Source: Nocardioides exalbidus (GTDB lineage: Bacteria; Actinomycetota; Actinomycetes; Propionibacteriales; Nocardioidaceae). Taken from it: 64,000 nucleotides of DNA. The notes under the pieces are model-generated. The model searched no databases and was not told the origin of the DNA. It saw only the letters and a list, made by a program, of their open reading frames with translations. Shown in pieces: positions 1-8,402 of this stretch (its first letter is position 1; every line of letters starts with the position of its first letter). Made by a program: the position numbers and the translations under genes. The DNA is taken from the NCBI RefSeq assembly GCF_900105585.1, contig NZ_FNRT01000002.1, forward strand, positions 3,782,001 to 3,846,000. Reading direction: 5' to 3'.

Positions 1-67
1 TTGAGGTTGACGGTTGGTCCGAACCTACCAGCCCGGTGATGGGCGGCTGGCGGATTCGGTGCGGTGG
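1..67. other. short stretch after gcvH, no gene seen
   Basis: These bases lie downstream of the gcvH stop codon. I see no start codon with a ribosome binding site and no hairpin. In many actinobacteria an FHA-domain protein gene (garA/odhI type) follows gcvH, but nothing of it is recognisable here. Confidence 0.4.
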
Positions 68-454
68 TCAGGCGTCGAGGCCGGCCTGGTAGGCCGCGGC
101 GTCCATCAGGCCGTCGACCTGCGCGGCGTCGGCGACGCCGACCTCGAAGAGCCAGCCCGCCTCGTAGGGGTCGCTGTTGACCAGCTCGGGGGTCGAGTCG
201 AGCGCGGTGTTGACCGCGACGACCTCACCGGTGACCGGGGCGTAGATGTCGCTGACCGACTTCGTCGACTCCAGCTCGCCGCAGGTCTCCCCCGCCGTGA
301 CCTGGTCGCCCACCTGCGGGAGGGAGGCGTACACGATGTCGCCGAGCGCGTCCTGCGCGAAGTCGGTGATGCCCACCCGGACCGACCCCTCGGCATCGCC
401 GGGGGTGCGAACCCACTCGTGCTCGCTGGTGTACTTCAGGTTCTCCGGATACAT
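68..454 (-). CDS. gcvH: glycine cleavage system H protein
   Basis: This is the lipoyl carrier protein of the glycine cleavage complex; it shuttles the aminomethyl group from the P protein to the T protein and is reoxidised by the L protein. The 128-residue length is typical. It starts with the family-typical SEHEWV block (residues 10-15) and has the lipoylation motif ESTKSVSD, with the acceptor lysine at residue 65. The start is an ATG 9 bases after the stop of the upstream DUF881 gene, so the two are probably cotranscribed. P and T proteins are not in this window. Placement next to DUF881/sbp genes is the usual actinobacterial arrangement. Confidence 0.96.
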   Translation of the reverse strand: MYPENLKYTSEHEWVRTPGDAEGSVRVGITDFAQDALGDIVYASLPQVGDQVTAGETCGELESTKSVSDIYAPVTGEVVAVNTALDSTPELVNSDPYEAGWLFEVGVADAAQVDGLMDAAAYQAGLDA

Positions 455-463
455 GGCGGCAGG

Positions 464-1255
464 CTACTGGCCCGTGCCGAACTCCGCATACTCAGGTCTC
501 GGCGCCTCGCGGACGCTGGTCACCTCGACCTTCTCGATCGTCACGCTCGCGCCGTCGAGCGTCTCCAGGGTCTCGACCGGCCCGCTCGAGAACGTGAGCG
601 CGGTGCGGAGGTTGTGGATGTCGCCGATGACGTCGAGGACGTAGGGCGGCTCGAGCAGCTGGTCGTCGAGCTCGATCCCCCCGACGGCGTTCTCGAAGGA
701 GCTGTCGGCCCCGAGGCGGATCGAGTCGTTGAACTCCATCGCCTCGGCGCCGGCCGTGCGCAGCTCCTGGACGGTGTCGAGCAGCGACCCGACGCTGACC
801 CGGCTCGTGGACTCGGTGATCGTGACGCGCAGGCCGGGACCGGAGACGGGCACCAGCCCCGCGATGATGTTGAGGGTGCGGACCCGCTGCTCGGCCTCGT
901 CGAGGGCGGCCGCGCGGGCCTGGTTCTCGTTGCTGAGCTCGTCGCGTCGGCCCTCGAGCCGGTCGACCTCCCGGCGGGCGCGCTCGGCGGTGCCGGTGAG
1001 TCCGTCCAGGACCTGGATCAGCTCTCCCTCGCGCAGGCCGGCGTAGGTGTCGTTGGCCGCGGTGTCCTGCACCTGGACGACGAACCCGAAGCCCAGGACG
1101 GCCAGCAGGACCGCGACGATCCCCTGGCGCCGCGAGGGCTTCAGCAGGGCGTGCCGCAGCCGTTCGCGGCCCGGGCTCTCCGGGTCGGGCCTCACGTGCC
1201 CGGGTGGGTGCTCGGGCCGGTCGGGTCGGTCAGGCTGGTCGGGCTGGTCAGGCAT
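464..1255 (-). CDS. DUF881 family membrane-anchored protein (downstream copy)
   Basis: Function is unknown in the family. The start chosen is the ATG at 1255, giving 263 residues. It overlaps the end of the DUF1290 gene by 8 bases (ATGCCTGA), a translational coupling pattern also used between pgsA and the other DUF881 gene. Residues 1-30 are a Pro/Asp/Arg-rich cytoplasmic tail with PDQ/PDR repeats. Residues about 45-61 form one membrane segment, followed by a coiled-coil-like stretch (about 85-125) and the globular DUF881 domain with a VSGPGLRVTI strand. The frame stays open further upstream, but that extension lies wholly inside the neighbouring gene. Genes of this family are conserved beside gcvH and pgsA, and an envelope or division-related role has been suspected but is not shown here. 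Confidence 0.85.
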   Translation of the reverse strand: MPDQPDQPDRPDRPEHPPGHVRPDPESPGRERLRHALLKPSRRQGIVAVLLAVLGFGFVVQVQDTAANDTYAGLREGELIQVLDGLTGTAERARREVDRLEGRRDELSNENQARAAALDEAEQRVRTLNIIAGLVPVSGPGLRVTITESTSRVSVGSLLDTVQELRTAGAEAMEFNDSIRLGADSSFENAVGGIELDDQLLEPPYVLDVIGDIHNLRTALTFSSGPVETLETLDGASVTIEKVEVTSVREAPRPEYAEFGTGQ

Positions 1256-1580
1256 GGAAGACGTGCCTCCGGATGGCGGCCACGTTGGAGAAGATCCGGA
1301 TGCCGAGGACGACGACGACGCCCGTGGTGAGCTGGGCGCCGACACCGAGCTGGTCGCCGAGGTAGACGATCGCTGCCGCGATCACCACGTTGCTGACGAA
1401 CGAGACGACGAAGACCTTGTCGTCGAAGATGCCGTCGAGGTAGGCGCGGAGGCCGCCGAAGACGGCGTCGAGGGCAGCGACCACCGCGATCGGCAGGTAG
1501 TTCTGCAGGCCGAGCGGGACGTCGGGGGCGAAGACCAGTCCGGCGAGGATGCCGAGGAGCAGGCCGAGCGCGGCGATCAT
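1248..1580 (-). CDS. sbp: small basic DUF1290 membrane protein
   Basis: This 110-residue protein is almost entirely hydrophobic, with about three membrane segments (roughly residues 3-20, 25-50 and 58-97) and a basic end (RIFSNVAAIRRHVFHA). It matches the small basic protein family (DUF1290) normally found between two DUF881 genes. It sits 7 bases after the stop of the first DUF881 gene and its stop overlaps the start of the second one by 8 bases, so the three are translationally linked. No biochemical function can be read from the sequence. Confidence 0.85.
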   Translation of the reverse strand: MIAALGLLLGILAGLVFAPDVPLGLQNYLPIAVVAALDAVFGGLRAYLDGIFDDKVFVVSFVSNVVIAAAIVYLGDQLGVGAQLTTGVVVVLGIRIFSNVAAIRRHVFHA

Positions 1581-1587
1581 CGGGCGG

Positions 1588-2520
1588 TCATGGCGCGTTG
1601 CCCCCTCCTCCTGGTGTGCCGTCCGGGTCGGCGTTGTCCTCGATCACATCACGCAAGCCTCGCTCCGGGGCAGCCGGCAGGCGGATGTCGTCCACATTCT
1701 GGGGTGTGTAGACGAAATCGAGGCCGTTGACGAGCGCGAACCACTCCTGGCCCTCCGAGGTCTGGAGCAGCCTGGCCTGGAGGGTCTTCGGGTCGCCGAT
1801 GGCGGACACGACGTAGGGGGCGTTGACGGGTCGGCCGTTGACGTGGATCGCCCGGCTGGTGTTGCGGATGCCGCCGAGGGCGTTGATGCGCTGGTCGTTG
1901 ATCGCGATCGCCTCGGCGCCCGCCTCGAACAGGCCGTCGACGAGGATCGCGAGGTCCTCGTCGCGGATCTCGCCGTTGACGTCGACGCCCGGGCGGTTGT
2001 CCACGGTGATCCGCACGCCCGGCCCGTGCACGACGGAGAACCCGGTGTTGAGCTCGGCGCGGCGCACGCGGTTGTCGATGTCGTCGAGCTGTCCCTGGAC
2101 GGTGGTGCTGTTGCTGGCGGCCGCCGCGTTGGAGCGGGTGAGCTCGCCCACGTCGTGCTGGAGGCTGCGCACCTCGTCGCGACGGGCCTCGATCTGCTGC
2201 ACCAGCGCGGCCCGGCTGAGCTCGTTGACCGCGGCCTCCCGGTCGGTCTGCGCGGCGACGATCGCGGCCATCACCCCGAGCGCACCGATCGCGACGAGGC
2301 TGGCCCAGTGCGGCCGGCCCCGCGACGTCGTCCTCGGCGGCAGCCCGGCAGCGGCGCGCTGCCGTGCGACGTGCGCGTAGTCCTCGTCCAGCGAGCGCGC
2401 GGTGATGAGCGAGAGCAGGGGCGCCGTGACGTGGTCGGGCAGGTCGCGGGCGGCCGGCCTCGAGTCGGGCCTCGTGTCGGGCCGCGAGTCGGGCCTCCGG
2501 TCGGGCTTGGTGTCAGGCAT
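1588..2520 (-). CDS. DUF881 family membrane-anchored protein (upstream copy)
   Basis: This is a 310-residue member of DUF881, a paralogue of the gene at 464-1255. Residues 1-25 are a run of PDTRPDSR-like repeats encoded by a tandem DNA repeat. One membrane segment lies near residues 72-90. A coiled-coil-like stretch follows (EARRDEVRSLQHDVGEL), then the conserved domain with the GPGVRITVDN strand. The protein ends in a Gly/Pro tail. Its ATG at 2520 overlaps the pgsA-like stop by 8 bases, so it is coupled to the phospholipid synthesis gene. The two copies keep the same topology, and a heteromeric envelope complex with the DUF1290 protein is a reasonable inference. Confidence 0.87.
   Translation of the reverse strand: MPDTKPDRRPDSRPDTRPDSRPAARDLPDHVTAPLLSLITARSLDEDYAHVARQRAAAGLPPRTTSRGRPHWASLVAIGALGVMAAIVAAQTDREAAVNELSRAALVQQIEARRDEVRSLQHDVGELTRSNAAAASNSTTVQGQLDDIDNRVRRAELNTGFSVVHGPGVRITVDNRPGVDVNGEIRDEDLAILVDGLFEAGAEAIAINDQRINALGGIRNTSRAIHVNGRPVNAPYVVSAIGDPKTLQARLLQTSEGQEWFALVNGLDFVYTPQNVDDIRLPAAPERGLRDVIEDNADPDGTPGGGGNAP
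2457..2517. repeat. tandem repeat encoding Pro-Asp-Arg tail
   Basis: Roughly five degenerate copies of a 12-base unit (TCGGGCCTCGAG-like) encode the repeated PDSR/PDTR tail of the DUF881 protein. The copy number could vary between strains by slippage. Confidence 0.6.
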
Positions 2521-3112
2521 GGTCGGAGGCCGGCGACGTACGCCGTGGCGTCTCGCGGATCAGCTTGCGCACCTGCCAGGCGTAGAGCACGCCCGCCCAC
2601 CAGTAGAGGCCGATCCCCCACCACGCGAAGGCCCAGCCGAACGTGCGGGCGAGGGTGGCGACGATCCCGTCGCCCTCGCCGAGCAGCAGCAGCGGGAAGG
2701 CGTAGAGCAGGTTGAAGGTCGCGGCCTTGCCGAGGAAGTGCACCGGCAGGGCGGAGAAGCCCCGGGTGCGCAGGATCGGCACCAGTCCCCAGAGGAGGAG
2801 GTCGCGCAGCGGCAGGGCGATCGCGACCCACCACGGGATGATGTCGCGCAGGAACAGCCCGATGACGACGGCCAGGATGTAGAGCCGGTCGGCGACGGGG
2901 TCGAGGATCTCGCCGAGCTTGGAGTACTGGTTGAGCCGCCGGGCCAGCCAGCCGTCGAGGAAGTCGGTGAACCCCGCCACCATCAGCACGACGAGCGCGA
3001 TCGCGTCGGCCTCCGGGCCGAGGACCAGCCAGAGGAACAAGGGCACACCGGCGAGCCGCACCACACTGATGATGTTGGGCACGGTCCAGACGCGGGACGC
3101 TTCCTCTGGCAC
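2513..3112 (-). CDS. pgsA: CDP-alcohol phosphatidyltransferase family protein
   Basis: This enzyme would transfer a phosphatidyl group from CDP-diacylglycerol to an alcohol such as glycerol 3-phosphate at the membrane. The family signature is complete: D50-x2-D53-G54, A57-R58, G67, D71 and D75, the aspartates that bind the divalent metals. It has 199 residues and about five membrane segments, the usual size for PgsA-type enzymes. The start context PNIISVVRLAGVPLFLWLV is typical of PgsA. Several actinobacterial paralogues differ only in the acceptor alcohol, so the pgsA name is probable rather than certain. Its stop overlaps the start of the DUF881 gene. Confidence 0.88.
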   Translation of the reverse strand: MPEEASRVWTVPNIISVVRLAGVPLFLWLVLGPEADAIALVVLMVAGFTDFLDGWLARRLNQYSKLGEILDPVADRLYILAVVIGLFLRDIIPWWVAIALPLRDLLLWGLVPILRTRGFSALPVHFLGKAATFNLLYAFPLLLLGEGDGIVATLARTFGWAFAWWGIGLYWWAGVLYAWQVRKLIRETPRRTSPASDHA

Positions 3113-3132
3113 GGTCGAACCCTACCGAGGGA

Positions 3133-4194
3133 CTAGGCGTCCAGCGGCGCCACGTCGTGGTGCGCCGCGTCGCGGATCTCGCCGACGAGCTCCTCGAGCA
3201 CGTCCTCGAGCGTCACCAGGCCGACGACCTCCCCGTCACGCTGCACCACCCGGGCCATGTGGGCGCCCTTGACCTGGAGGCTCTCCAGGGCGTCGTGGAG
3301 CAGGTCGTCGGGGTGGACGGTCGCGAAGGGCCGGATCCACTTGTCCTCGATGACCCGTGATCGCCTGTCGTCGTCGGACTCCAGGGCGTCCTTGATGTGG
3401 AGGTAGCCGAGCAGCGACCCGTCGGCGGTCGCGACGGGGAACCTGCTGAACCCGGTCGAGGCGCACACGGCCTCGACGTCCGCCACCGTCGAGCCGGGGG
3501 CCACGGTCGCCAGGGTGTCGGGCGTCATGAGGATCGACGACACGGCCTTCTCGGTGAAGCCCAGGGCGCCGGCGAGGCGGTCGTACTCCTCGGCCTCGAT
3601 CAGGCCCTCGCCGCGCGACTCCTCCACGAGGGCGGCGACCTCCTCGCGCGTGAAGCTCGAGTGGACCTCGTCCTTGGGCTCGATCCGGAGCAGGCGCAGG
3701 ACGCCGTTGGCGATCATGTTCATCACGGCGATGACCGGGCGCAGCACGGTCACGATCACCATCATCGGGGGGCTCAGCACCATCGCGGCGCGGTCGGCGC
3801 CGGCCAGCGCGATGTTCTTGGGGACCATCTCGCCGAGCACGACGTGGAGGTAGACCACGATCGACATGGCCACCACGAACGACACCGGGTGGAGCAGGTC
3901 GTCGGGCAGGCGCGCCTGGTGGAAGAGCGGTTCGAGCAGGTGGGCGACCGCGGGCTCACCGATCGCACCGAGGCCGAGCGAGCAGACGGTGATGCCGAGC
4001 TGGGCGCCGGCCATGACGAGCGAGACGTTCTCCATCGCGCGGAGCGTCGTGCGGGCTGAGCGGGAGCCCTCCTGGGCGCGTGGCTCGATCTGGCTGCGCC
4101 GGGCGGCGAGCAGGGCGAACTCGGCGCCCACGAAGAAGGCGTTGAGAGCGAGCAGGACGACGGCGAGGACGACGCCGAAGAGGTCACCGTTCAT
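3133..4194 (-). CDS. CNNM/CorC-type hemolysin-family membrane protein (second of pair)
   Basis: This 353-residue protein has a DUF21 membrane domain in the first ~180 residues (NAFFVGAEFALLAARRSQIE start, GEMVPKNIALA motif) and then two CBS domains (about residues 215-335, ending with the GLVTLEDVLEELVGEI block). It lacks the C-terminal CorC/HlyC transporter-associated domain seen in its neighbour. CNNM/CorC proteins are linked to Mg2+ or Co2+ transport; the hemolysin label is historical. Its start overlaps the end of the paralogous gene 4184-5554 by 11 bases, so the pair is coupled and may form a heterodimer. Confidence 0.9.
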   Translation of the reverse strand: MNGDLFGVVLAVVLLALNAFFVGAEFALLAARRSQIEPRAQEGSRSARTTLRAMENVSLVMAGAQLGITVCSLGLGAIGEPAVAHLLEPLFHQARLPDDLLHPVSFVVAMSIVVYLHVVLGEMVPKNIALAGADRAAMVLSPPMMVIVTVLRPVIAVMNMIANGVLRLLRIEPKDEVHSSFTREEVAALVEESRGEGLIEAEEYDRLAGALGFTEKAVSSILMTPDTLATVAPGSTVADVEAVCASTGFSRFPVATADGSLLGYLHIKDALESDDDRRSRVIEDKWIRPFATVHPDDLLHDALESLQVKGAHMARVVQRDGEVVGLVTLEDVLEELVGEIRDAAHHDVAPLDA

Positions 4195-5554
4195 CGGAGC
4201 CTCCCACCGGGGTCGTGGCCACGACGCGCAGGTCGAGGCGGTCGATGCGCAGGCCGTCCATCCGCTCCACCGTGAGCGTCACGAGGCGCTGCCGGGGCTC
4301 GTGGGGGTCGCTGCGGTCCGGGACCGCGAGCTCGATCCGGTCGCCGGGCGCCGGGATCTTGCCGAGCTCGCGCATGACGAGGCCGGCCACGGTGTCGTAG
4401 TCCTCGTGGTCGGGCAGCTCGACGTCGGTGACGTCCTCGACCTCGTCGGGACGCAGCAGCCCGGACAGCGTCCAGCTGCCGTCGCGGCGCTGCCGGATGC
4501 GGGCCCCCAGCCGGTCGTGCTCGTCGGAGATGTCGCCGACGATCTCCTCGACCACGTCCTCGAGCGTCACGATGCCGGCGTGGCCGCCGTACTCGTCGAG
4601 CACGATGGCCATCTGGAAGCCGTCCTGGCGCAGCAGGGCGAGCAGGGGGTCGAGCCGGAGGCTGTCGGGCACGACGACGGGCTTGACCATGACGTGCCTG
4701 ATCCGGGTCGTGGCCCGCTCGTGCACCGGGACGGCGACGGCGTGCTTGACGTGGACCGTGCCGACGACGGTGTCCTCCGCGTCGAGGACGGGGAAGCGCG
4801 AGTGGCCGGTCTGGCGGGCCAGGTCGATGACCGAGGAGACGCGGTCGCCGTCCTCGACGGTCGTCGTGCGCACGCGCGGCGTCATGATCTCGCCGGCGGT
4901 GCGGGTGCCGAACTCGACCGAGCGCTCGACGAGCTCGGCGGTGTCGGCGTCGAGGGTGCCCTGGTCGGCCGAGCGCTGGACGAGCGAGGACAGCTCCTGG
5001 GAGCTGCGGGCCGAGCGGAGCTCTTCCTGCGGCTCGATCCCGAGGCGGCGCACGATCGCGTTGGCGGAGCCGTTGAGGATCCGGATCGGGCGCTTGGTGA
5101 GCGCCGTGAAGCCGCGCATGAAGCCCTGCGTCGTCCGGGCGGTCTCGAGCGGCTTCGCGATCGCGATGTTCTTCGGCACCATCTCGCCGAAGATCATCGT
5201 CATCACCGTGCCGAGGGCCAGGCCGAGGAACAGCGACAGCGGGGTGACGACGCCCTCGGGGACCCCGGCGGACGTCAGGGGGCCGCGGACGAGGTCGGAG
5301 ATCGCCGGCTCGGCCAGGAAGCCGATGGCGAGGTTGGTGACGGTGATGCCGACCTGGGCGCCGGAGAGCTGGGTGGACAGCGAGCGCAGCGCGAGCTGGA
5401 CTCCGCGCGCGCCCTCGTCACCGGATGCGGCGGCGCGCTCGACGCTCGGCCGGTCGACGGTGACGAACGAGAACTCGGCCGCGACGAAGAGTCCACAGGC
5501 GGCCACGAGGGCCAGCGAGACGAGCAGCAGCAGGAGGGGGGTCACGACGCGCAC
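4184..5554 (-). CDS. CNNM/CorC-type hemolysin-family membrane protein (first of pair)
   Basis: This 456-residue protein has the full domain order: DUF21 membrane domain (residues about 1-190, with GEMVPKNIAIAKP), tandem CBS domains (about 210-335, ending GIVTLEDVVEEIVGDI), and a CorC/HlyC C-terminal domain (about 350-440, GLLRPDEVEDVTDVELPDHEDYDTVAG). The family is associated with divalent cation export. The start is GTG at 5554. It is the first gene of the coupled pair, and the 225-bp gap to the divergent sulfatase gene should hold both promoters. Confidence 0.92.
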   Translation of the reverse strand: MRVVTPLLLLLVSLALVAACGLFVAAEFSFVTVDRPSVERAAASGDEGARGVQLALRSLSTQLSGAQVGITVTNLAIGFLAEPAISDLVRGPLTSAGVPEGVVTPLSLFLGLALGTVMTMIFGEMVPKNIAIAKPLETARTTQGFMRGFTALTKRPIRILNGSANAIVRRLGIEPQEELRSARSSQELSSLVQRSADQGTLDADTAELVERSVEFGTRTAGEIMTPRVRTTTVEDGDRVSSVIDLARQTGHSRFPVLDAEDTVVGTVHVKHAVAVPVHERATTRIRHVMVKPVVVPDSLRLDPLLALLRQDGFQMAIVLDEYGGHAGIVTLEDVVEEIVGDISDEHDRLGARIRQRRDGSWTLSGLLRPDEVEDVTDVELPDHEDYDTVAGLVMRELGKIPAPGDRIELAVPDRSDPHEPRQRLVTLTVERMDGLRIDRLDLRVVATTPVGGSDER

Positions 5555-5779
5555 CCGAGGATCAGTGCGGTCGTGCGGGGACTTTGACTGTCGTCCATGG
5601 TCGGCGCTGGTGCTCTTTCTGGTCGTGGGTCGCAGGCGTCGGCGAGGTCAAAGCGTAACGGTTCCGACGACCTTCCCCCAGTCGTCGTGTCGTCTTGGGA
5701 AGGGCCCGCGACCCGCCTACTGTTGCGCCGACACAGGGCGAGACACAGGTCCTTCACGGGCCCGGCGAGGAATGCGTAG
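5555..5779. promoter_or_regulatory. divergent intergenic region, sulfatase / CNNM genes
   Basis: These 225 bases separate two divergent genes, so both promoters should be here. I cannot assign convincing -35/-10 boxes by eye. The ribosome binding site for the plus gene is weak. Confidence 0.35.
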
Positions 5780-7279
5780 ATGCGAGCGTGGGCACAGTCA
5801 ATCGCGGCTGCTCTGCTGGTCGTCCTCGTGGCCACCCTGGCGACCGTGACGATCACCGACGGGTCGGGCACCTCCGGTGCGGGATCGGTGAGCCTGGCGC
5901 AGGGCACGCAGACGCCCACGGACGCGGCAGTCCCGTCGAGGCCCAACATCGTCTTCGTCCTCACCGACGACATGCGCGACGACGACCTCGACCACATGCC
6001 GATCACCCGCCGCCTGCTCGCCGACCAGGGCATGGAGTTCACCGACGCCATCTCGCCGCACCCGCTCTGCTGCCCCGCTCGCGCGCAGCTGGCCACCGGC
6101 CAGTACGCGCAAAACAACGGCGTGCAGCACAACCGCGGTGAGCACGGCGGCTTCCAGGCGCTCGACCCGACCCGCGAGGCGAGCGTGTGGTTCCGCGACG
6201 CGGGATACCAGACCGGCTTCGCCGGCAAGTTCCTCAACGGCTACCACCCGAGCAGCGTCCGCCCCGCGGGCTGGGGGCGGTGGGACGCGCTGACCCGCGG
6301 CACCTACGACTACGTGAACTTCTCGATGACCGGCGACGGCACCCCGACGCGCTACACGGACAGCTACATCACGACCGTGATCGAGGACCACACCGACACC
6401 TCGATCCGCGACTTCGCCGCGACCGGTGACCCCTTCGTGGTCTACGCCTGGCACCTCGCGCCCCACTACCGGATCACGCCGGAGGGCGGACGCAGCCTGC
6501 CGCCGCCGATGCCGCAGGACCGCGGCACCTTCGCCGACCAGCGCCCGGCGTCCTTCGACGACCCGGCCTTCGACGAGGCCGACGTCTCGGACCAGCCCCG
6601 CTACCTGCGCAACCTCCCGCCGGTCGACCGGGAGGAGGTCCACGCCGAGAACTCCGCCCGGCTCGAGTCGCTGCAGGCCGTCGACCGGGCCGTCGGGTCG
6701 CTCGTGCAGACCCTCGACGAGGCCGGCGTGCTCGACGACACCTACATCGTCTTCTCCTCCGACAACGGCTACTCCCTCGGCGAGCACCGCTACACGGGCA
6801 AGGACGTGCTGACCGACGAGGCGCTCCAGGTGCCGCTCGTCGTCCGCGGCCCGGGCATCCCGGCCGGCACCACCTCCGACCTGCCGGTCACGCTGGTCGA
6901 CCTCCCGGCGACCTTCGCCGACCTCACCGGCGTACAACCCCAGTGGACGATCGACGGCACCTCGCTGGTCCCGACGCTGATGGGCGACGAGCAGCCCTTC
7001 CGCGACACCACGCTCATCCAGACCGGGCGCACCCTCGGCGACGGCTGGTCCCACCGCGGCGTGCGGACCGAGCGCTACCTCTACGGCACCGACGGGACCG
7101 ACGCGTTCCTCTACGACCGCCTCACCGACCCCGACGGGATGGTCAACGTCGTGGACGACCCGCGCTACGCCGACGTCGTCGCCGCGCTCGAGCAACGGCG
7201 TGCGCAGCTCGTGACCTGCGCCGGCTGGACCTGCAACCAGGTGTTCGGGCCCCTCCCCGAGCCCGATCCGTCATCCTGA
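5780..7279 (+). CDS. secreted type I sulfatase
   Basis: This 499-residue protein belongs to the alkaline-phosphatase-superfamily sulfatases, which cleave sulfate esters. An N-terminal hydrophobic segment (residues about 8-25) suggests export or membrane anchoring. The metal-binding start RPNIVFVLTDD (D63, D64) is followed by the catalytic motif C97-C98-P99-A100-R101. In this motif C97 would be converted to formylglycine by a sulfatase-modifying enzyme, which is not in this window. Later family blocks are GKFLNGYHP, SSDNGYSLGEH and VPLVVRGPGIP. The substrate is unknown; nearby glycan genes suggest a sulfated polysaccharide, but that is an inference. Confidence 0.93.
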   Translation: MRAWAQSIAAALLVVLVATLATVTITDGSGTSGAGSVSLAQGTQTPTDAAVPSRPNIVFVLTDDMRDDDLDHMPITRRLLADQGMEFTDAISPHPLCCPARAQLATGQYAQNNGVQHNRGEHGGFQALDPTREASVWFRDAGYQTGFAGKFLNGYHPSSVRPAGWGRWDALTRGTYDYVNFSMTGDGTPTRYTDSYITTVIEDHTDTSIRDFAATGDPFVVYAWHLAPHYRITPEGGRSLPPPMPQDRGTFADQRPASFDDPAFDEADVSDQPRYLRNLPPVDREEVHAENSARLESLQAVDRAVGSLVQTLDEAGVLDDTYIVFSSDNGYSLGEHRYTGKDVLTDEALQVPLVVRGPGIPAGTTSDLPVTLVDLPATFADLTGVQPQWTIDGTSLVPTLMGDEQPFRDTTLIQTGRTLGDGWSHRGVRTERYLYGTDGTDAFLYDRLTDPDGMVNVVDDPRYADVVAALEQRRAQLVTCAGWTCNQVFGPLPEPDPSS

Positions 7280-7284
7280 TCCCC

Positions 7285-8370
7285 GTGACAGACGCCCTCC
7301 ACCCTGTCGTCGTGCAGGTCCTCCCGGTCGCGATCTTCCTCGTCGCCATCACGGTGACCGCCGAGATCGCCCAGCTGGCCGGAGTGTTCGACGTCGCGGC
7401 GCACGCGATGGCTCGTCGTGCCCGCCACCGGGTCCTGCTCCTGTGGCTCACCTTCGCGGCGCTGGCGGTCGTCTGCACGATCGTGCTGAGCCTCGACACG
7501 ACCGCGGTCCTGCTGACCCCGGTCGGCCTGGCGATCGCCCAGCAGACCGGCATCGCGCCGATGCCGTTCGCGCTCACGACGCTCTGGATCGCCAACACCG
7601 GCTCGCTCCTGCTCCCTGTCTCGAACCTCACCAACCTGCTCGCGGTCCACCGGTTCGAGGACCTCGGAGCCGGACATGCCGACTACGTCCGGACCGCGGC
7701 CCTGCCGGCGGTGACCGCAATCGTGGTGACGCTCGTCCTGATCGCCGTTCTCCAGCGGCGGGCGCTGCGCGGGACCTACGACGTCGACCCGCCGGCCGAG
7801 CCCCACGACCGTGCGCTGCTCGTGATCAGCGGCGTCGTGTGCCTGGCCATCGGACCGCTCTTCGCGATCGGCCTCGAGCCCGCGGTCGTCTCCCTCGCGT
7901 CCGCCGGCGTCCTGCTCGCCGCGACCGCGTGGCGGGCGCCGTCGCTGCTCCGCGAGGTCAGCCCGCCCTGGCTGATGGCCGGGGTGTTCGTCCTCGTCGC
8001 CGGACTGCTGCGGATCGCCCAGTCCGAGGGCCTGCTCGACTGGCTCGCGCCCGCGGTCGGCACCGGCACTCGCACGCTCGACCTCCTGCACCTCTCGGGA
8101 GCCTCCGCGCTCATCGCCAACCTCGTCAACAACCTTCCGGCCTACCTCCTCGTCGAGCCGTCGGCCGCAGACGACGTGCGCCGGCTCGTGGCCACCCTGA
8201 TCGGCGTCAACGCAGGCGCGCTCATCACGCCGTGGGCCTCCCTGGCCACCCTCCTGTGGCTCCAGCGCTGCCGCTCGGCGGGCCTCCGGATCCCCTTGCT
8301 CAAGCTCGCCGGCTGGGGCTCCATCTGCGCCACGCTGTGCGTCGTGTCGGCGACCCTGACCCTGCGCTGA
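7285..8370 (+). CDS. SLC13/ArsB-like permease
   Basis: The start chosen is GTG at 7285, 5 bases after the sulfatase stop, giving 361 residues. The protein is almost wholly hydrophobic with about ten membrane segments. The repeated re-entrant-type signatures LWIANTGSLLLPVSNLTNLL and ALIANLVNNLPAYLLVEP are typical of the SLC13/ArsB/Na+-anion transporter fold. The family moves arsenite, citrate, sulfate or similar anions. The tight link with a sulfatase makes sulfate or another anion an attractive but unproven substrate. An in-frame upstream extension would overlap the sulfatase and is rejected. Confidence 0.8.
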   Translation: MTDALHPVVVQVLPVAIFLVAITVTAEIAQLAGVFDVAAHAMARRARHRVLLLWLTFAALAVVCTIVLSLDTTAVLLTPVGLAIAQQTGIAPMPFALTTLWIANTGSLLLPVSNLTNLLAVHRFEDLGAGHADYVRTAALPAVTAIVVTLVLIAVLQRRALRGTYDVDPPAEPHDRALLVISGVVCLAIGPLFAIGLEPAVVSLASAGVLLAATAWRAPSLLREVSPPWLMAGVFVLVAGLLRIAQSEGLLDWLAPAVGTGTRTLDLLHLSGASALIANLVNNLPAYLLVEPSAADDVRRLVATLIGVNAGALITPWASLATLLWLQRCRSAGLRIPLLKLAGWGSICATLCVVSATLTLR

Positions 8371-8402
8371 TCCGGTTGCCGACCGTCGCGAATACTGGCC
8401 CC

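Noticed and set aside
3866..5587. 573-residue plus-strand frame opposite the CNNM genes
   Set aside because: Shadow of two well-supported minus-strand genes.
6943..7284. Upstream extension of the permease frame
   Set aside because: It lies fully inside the sulfatase gene; GTG 7285 gives a normal permease N-terminus.
7443..8402. Long in-frame extension of the dehydratase
   Set aside because: It overlaps the permease gene and reads as Arg/Pro-rich shadow translation; GTG 8403 fits the family start.
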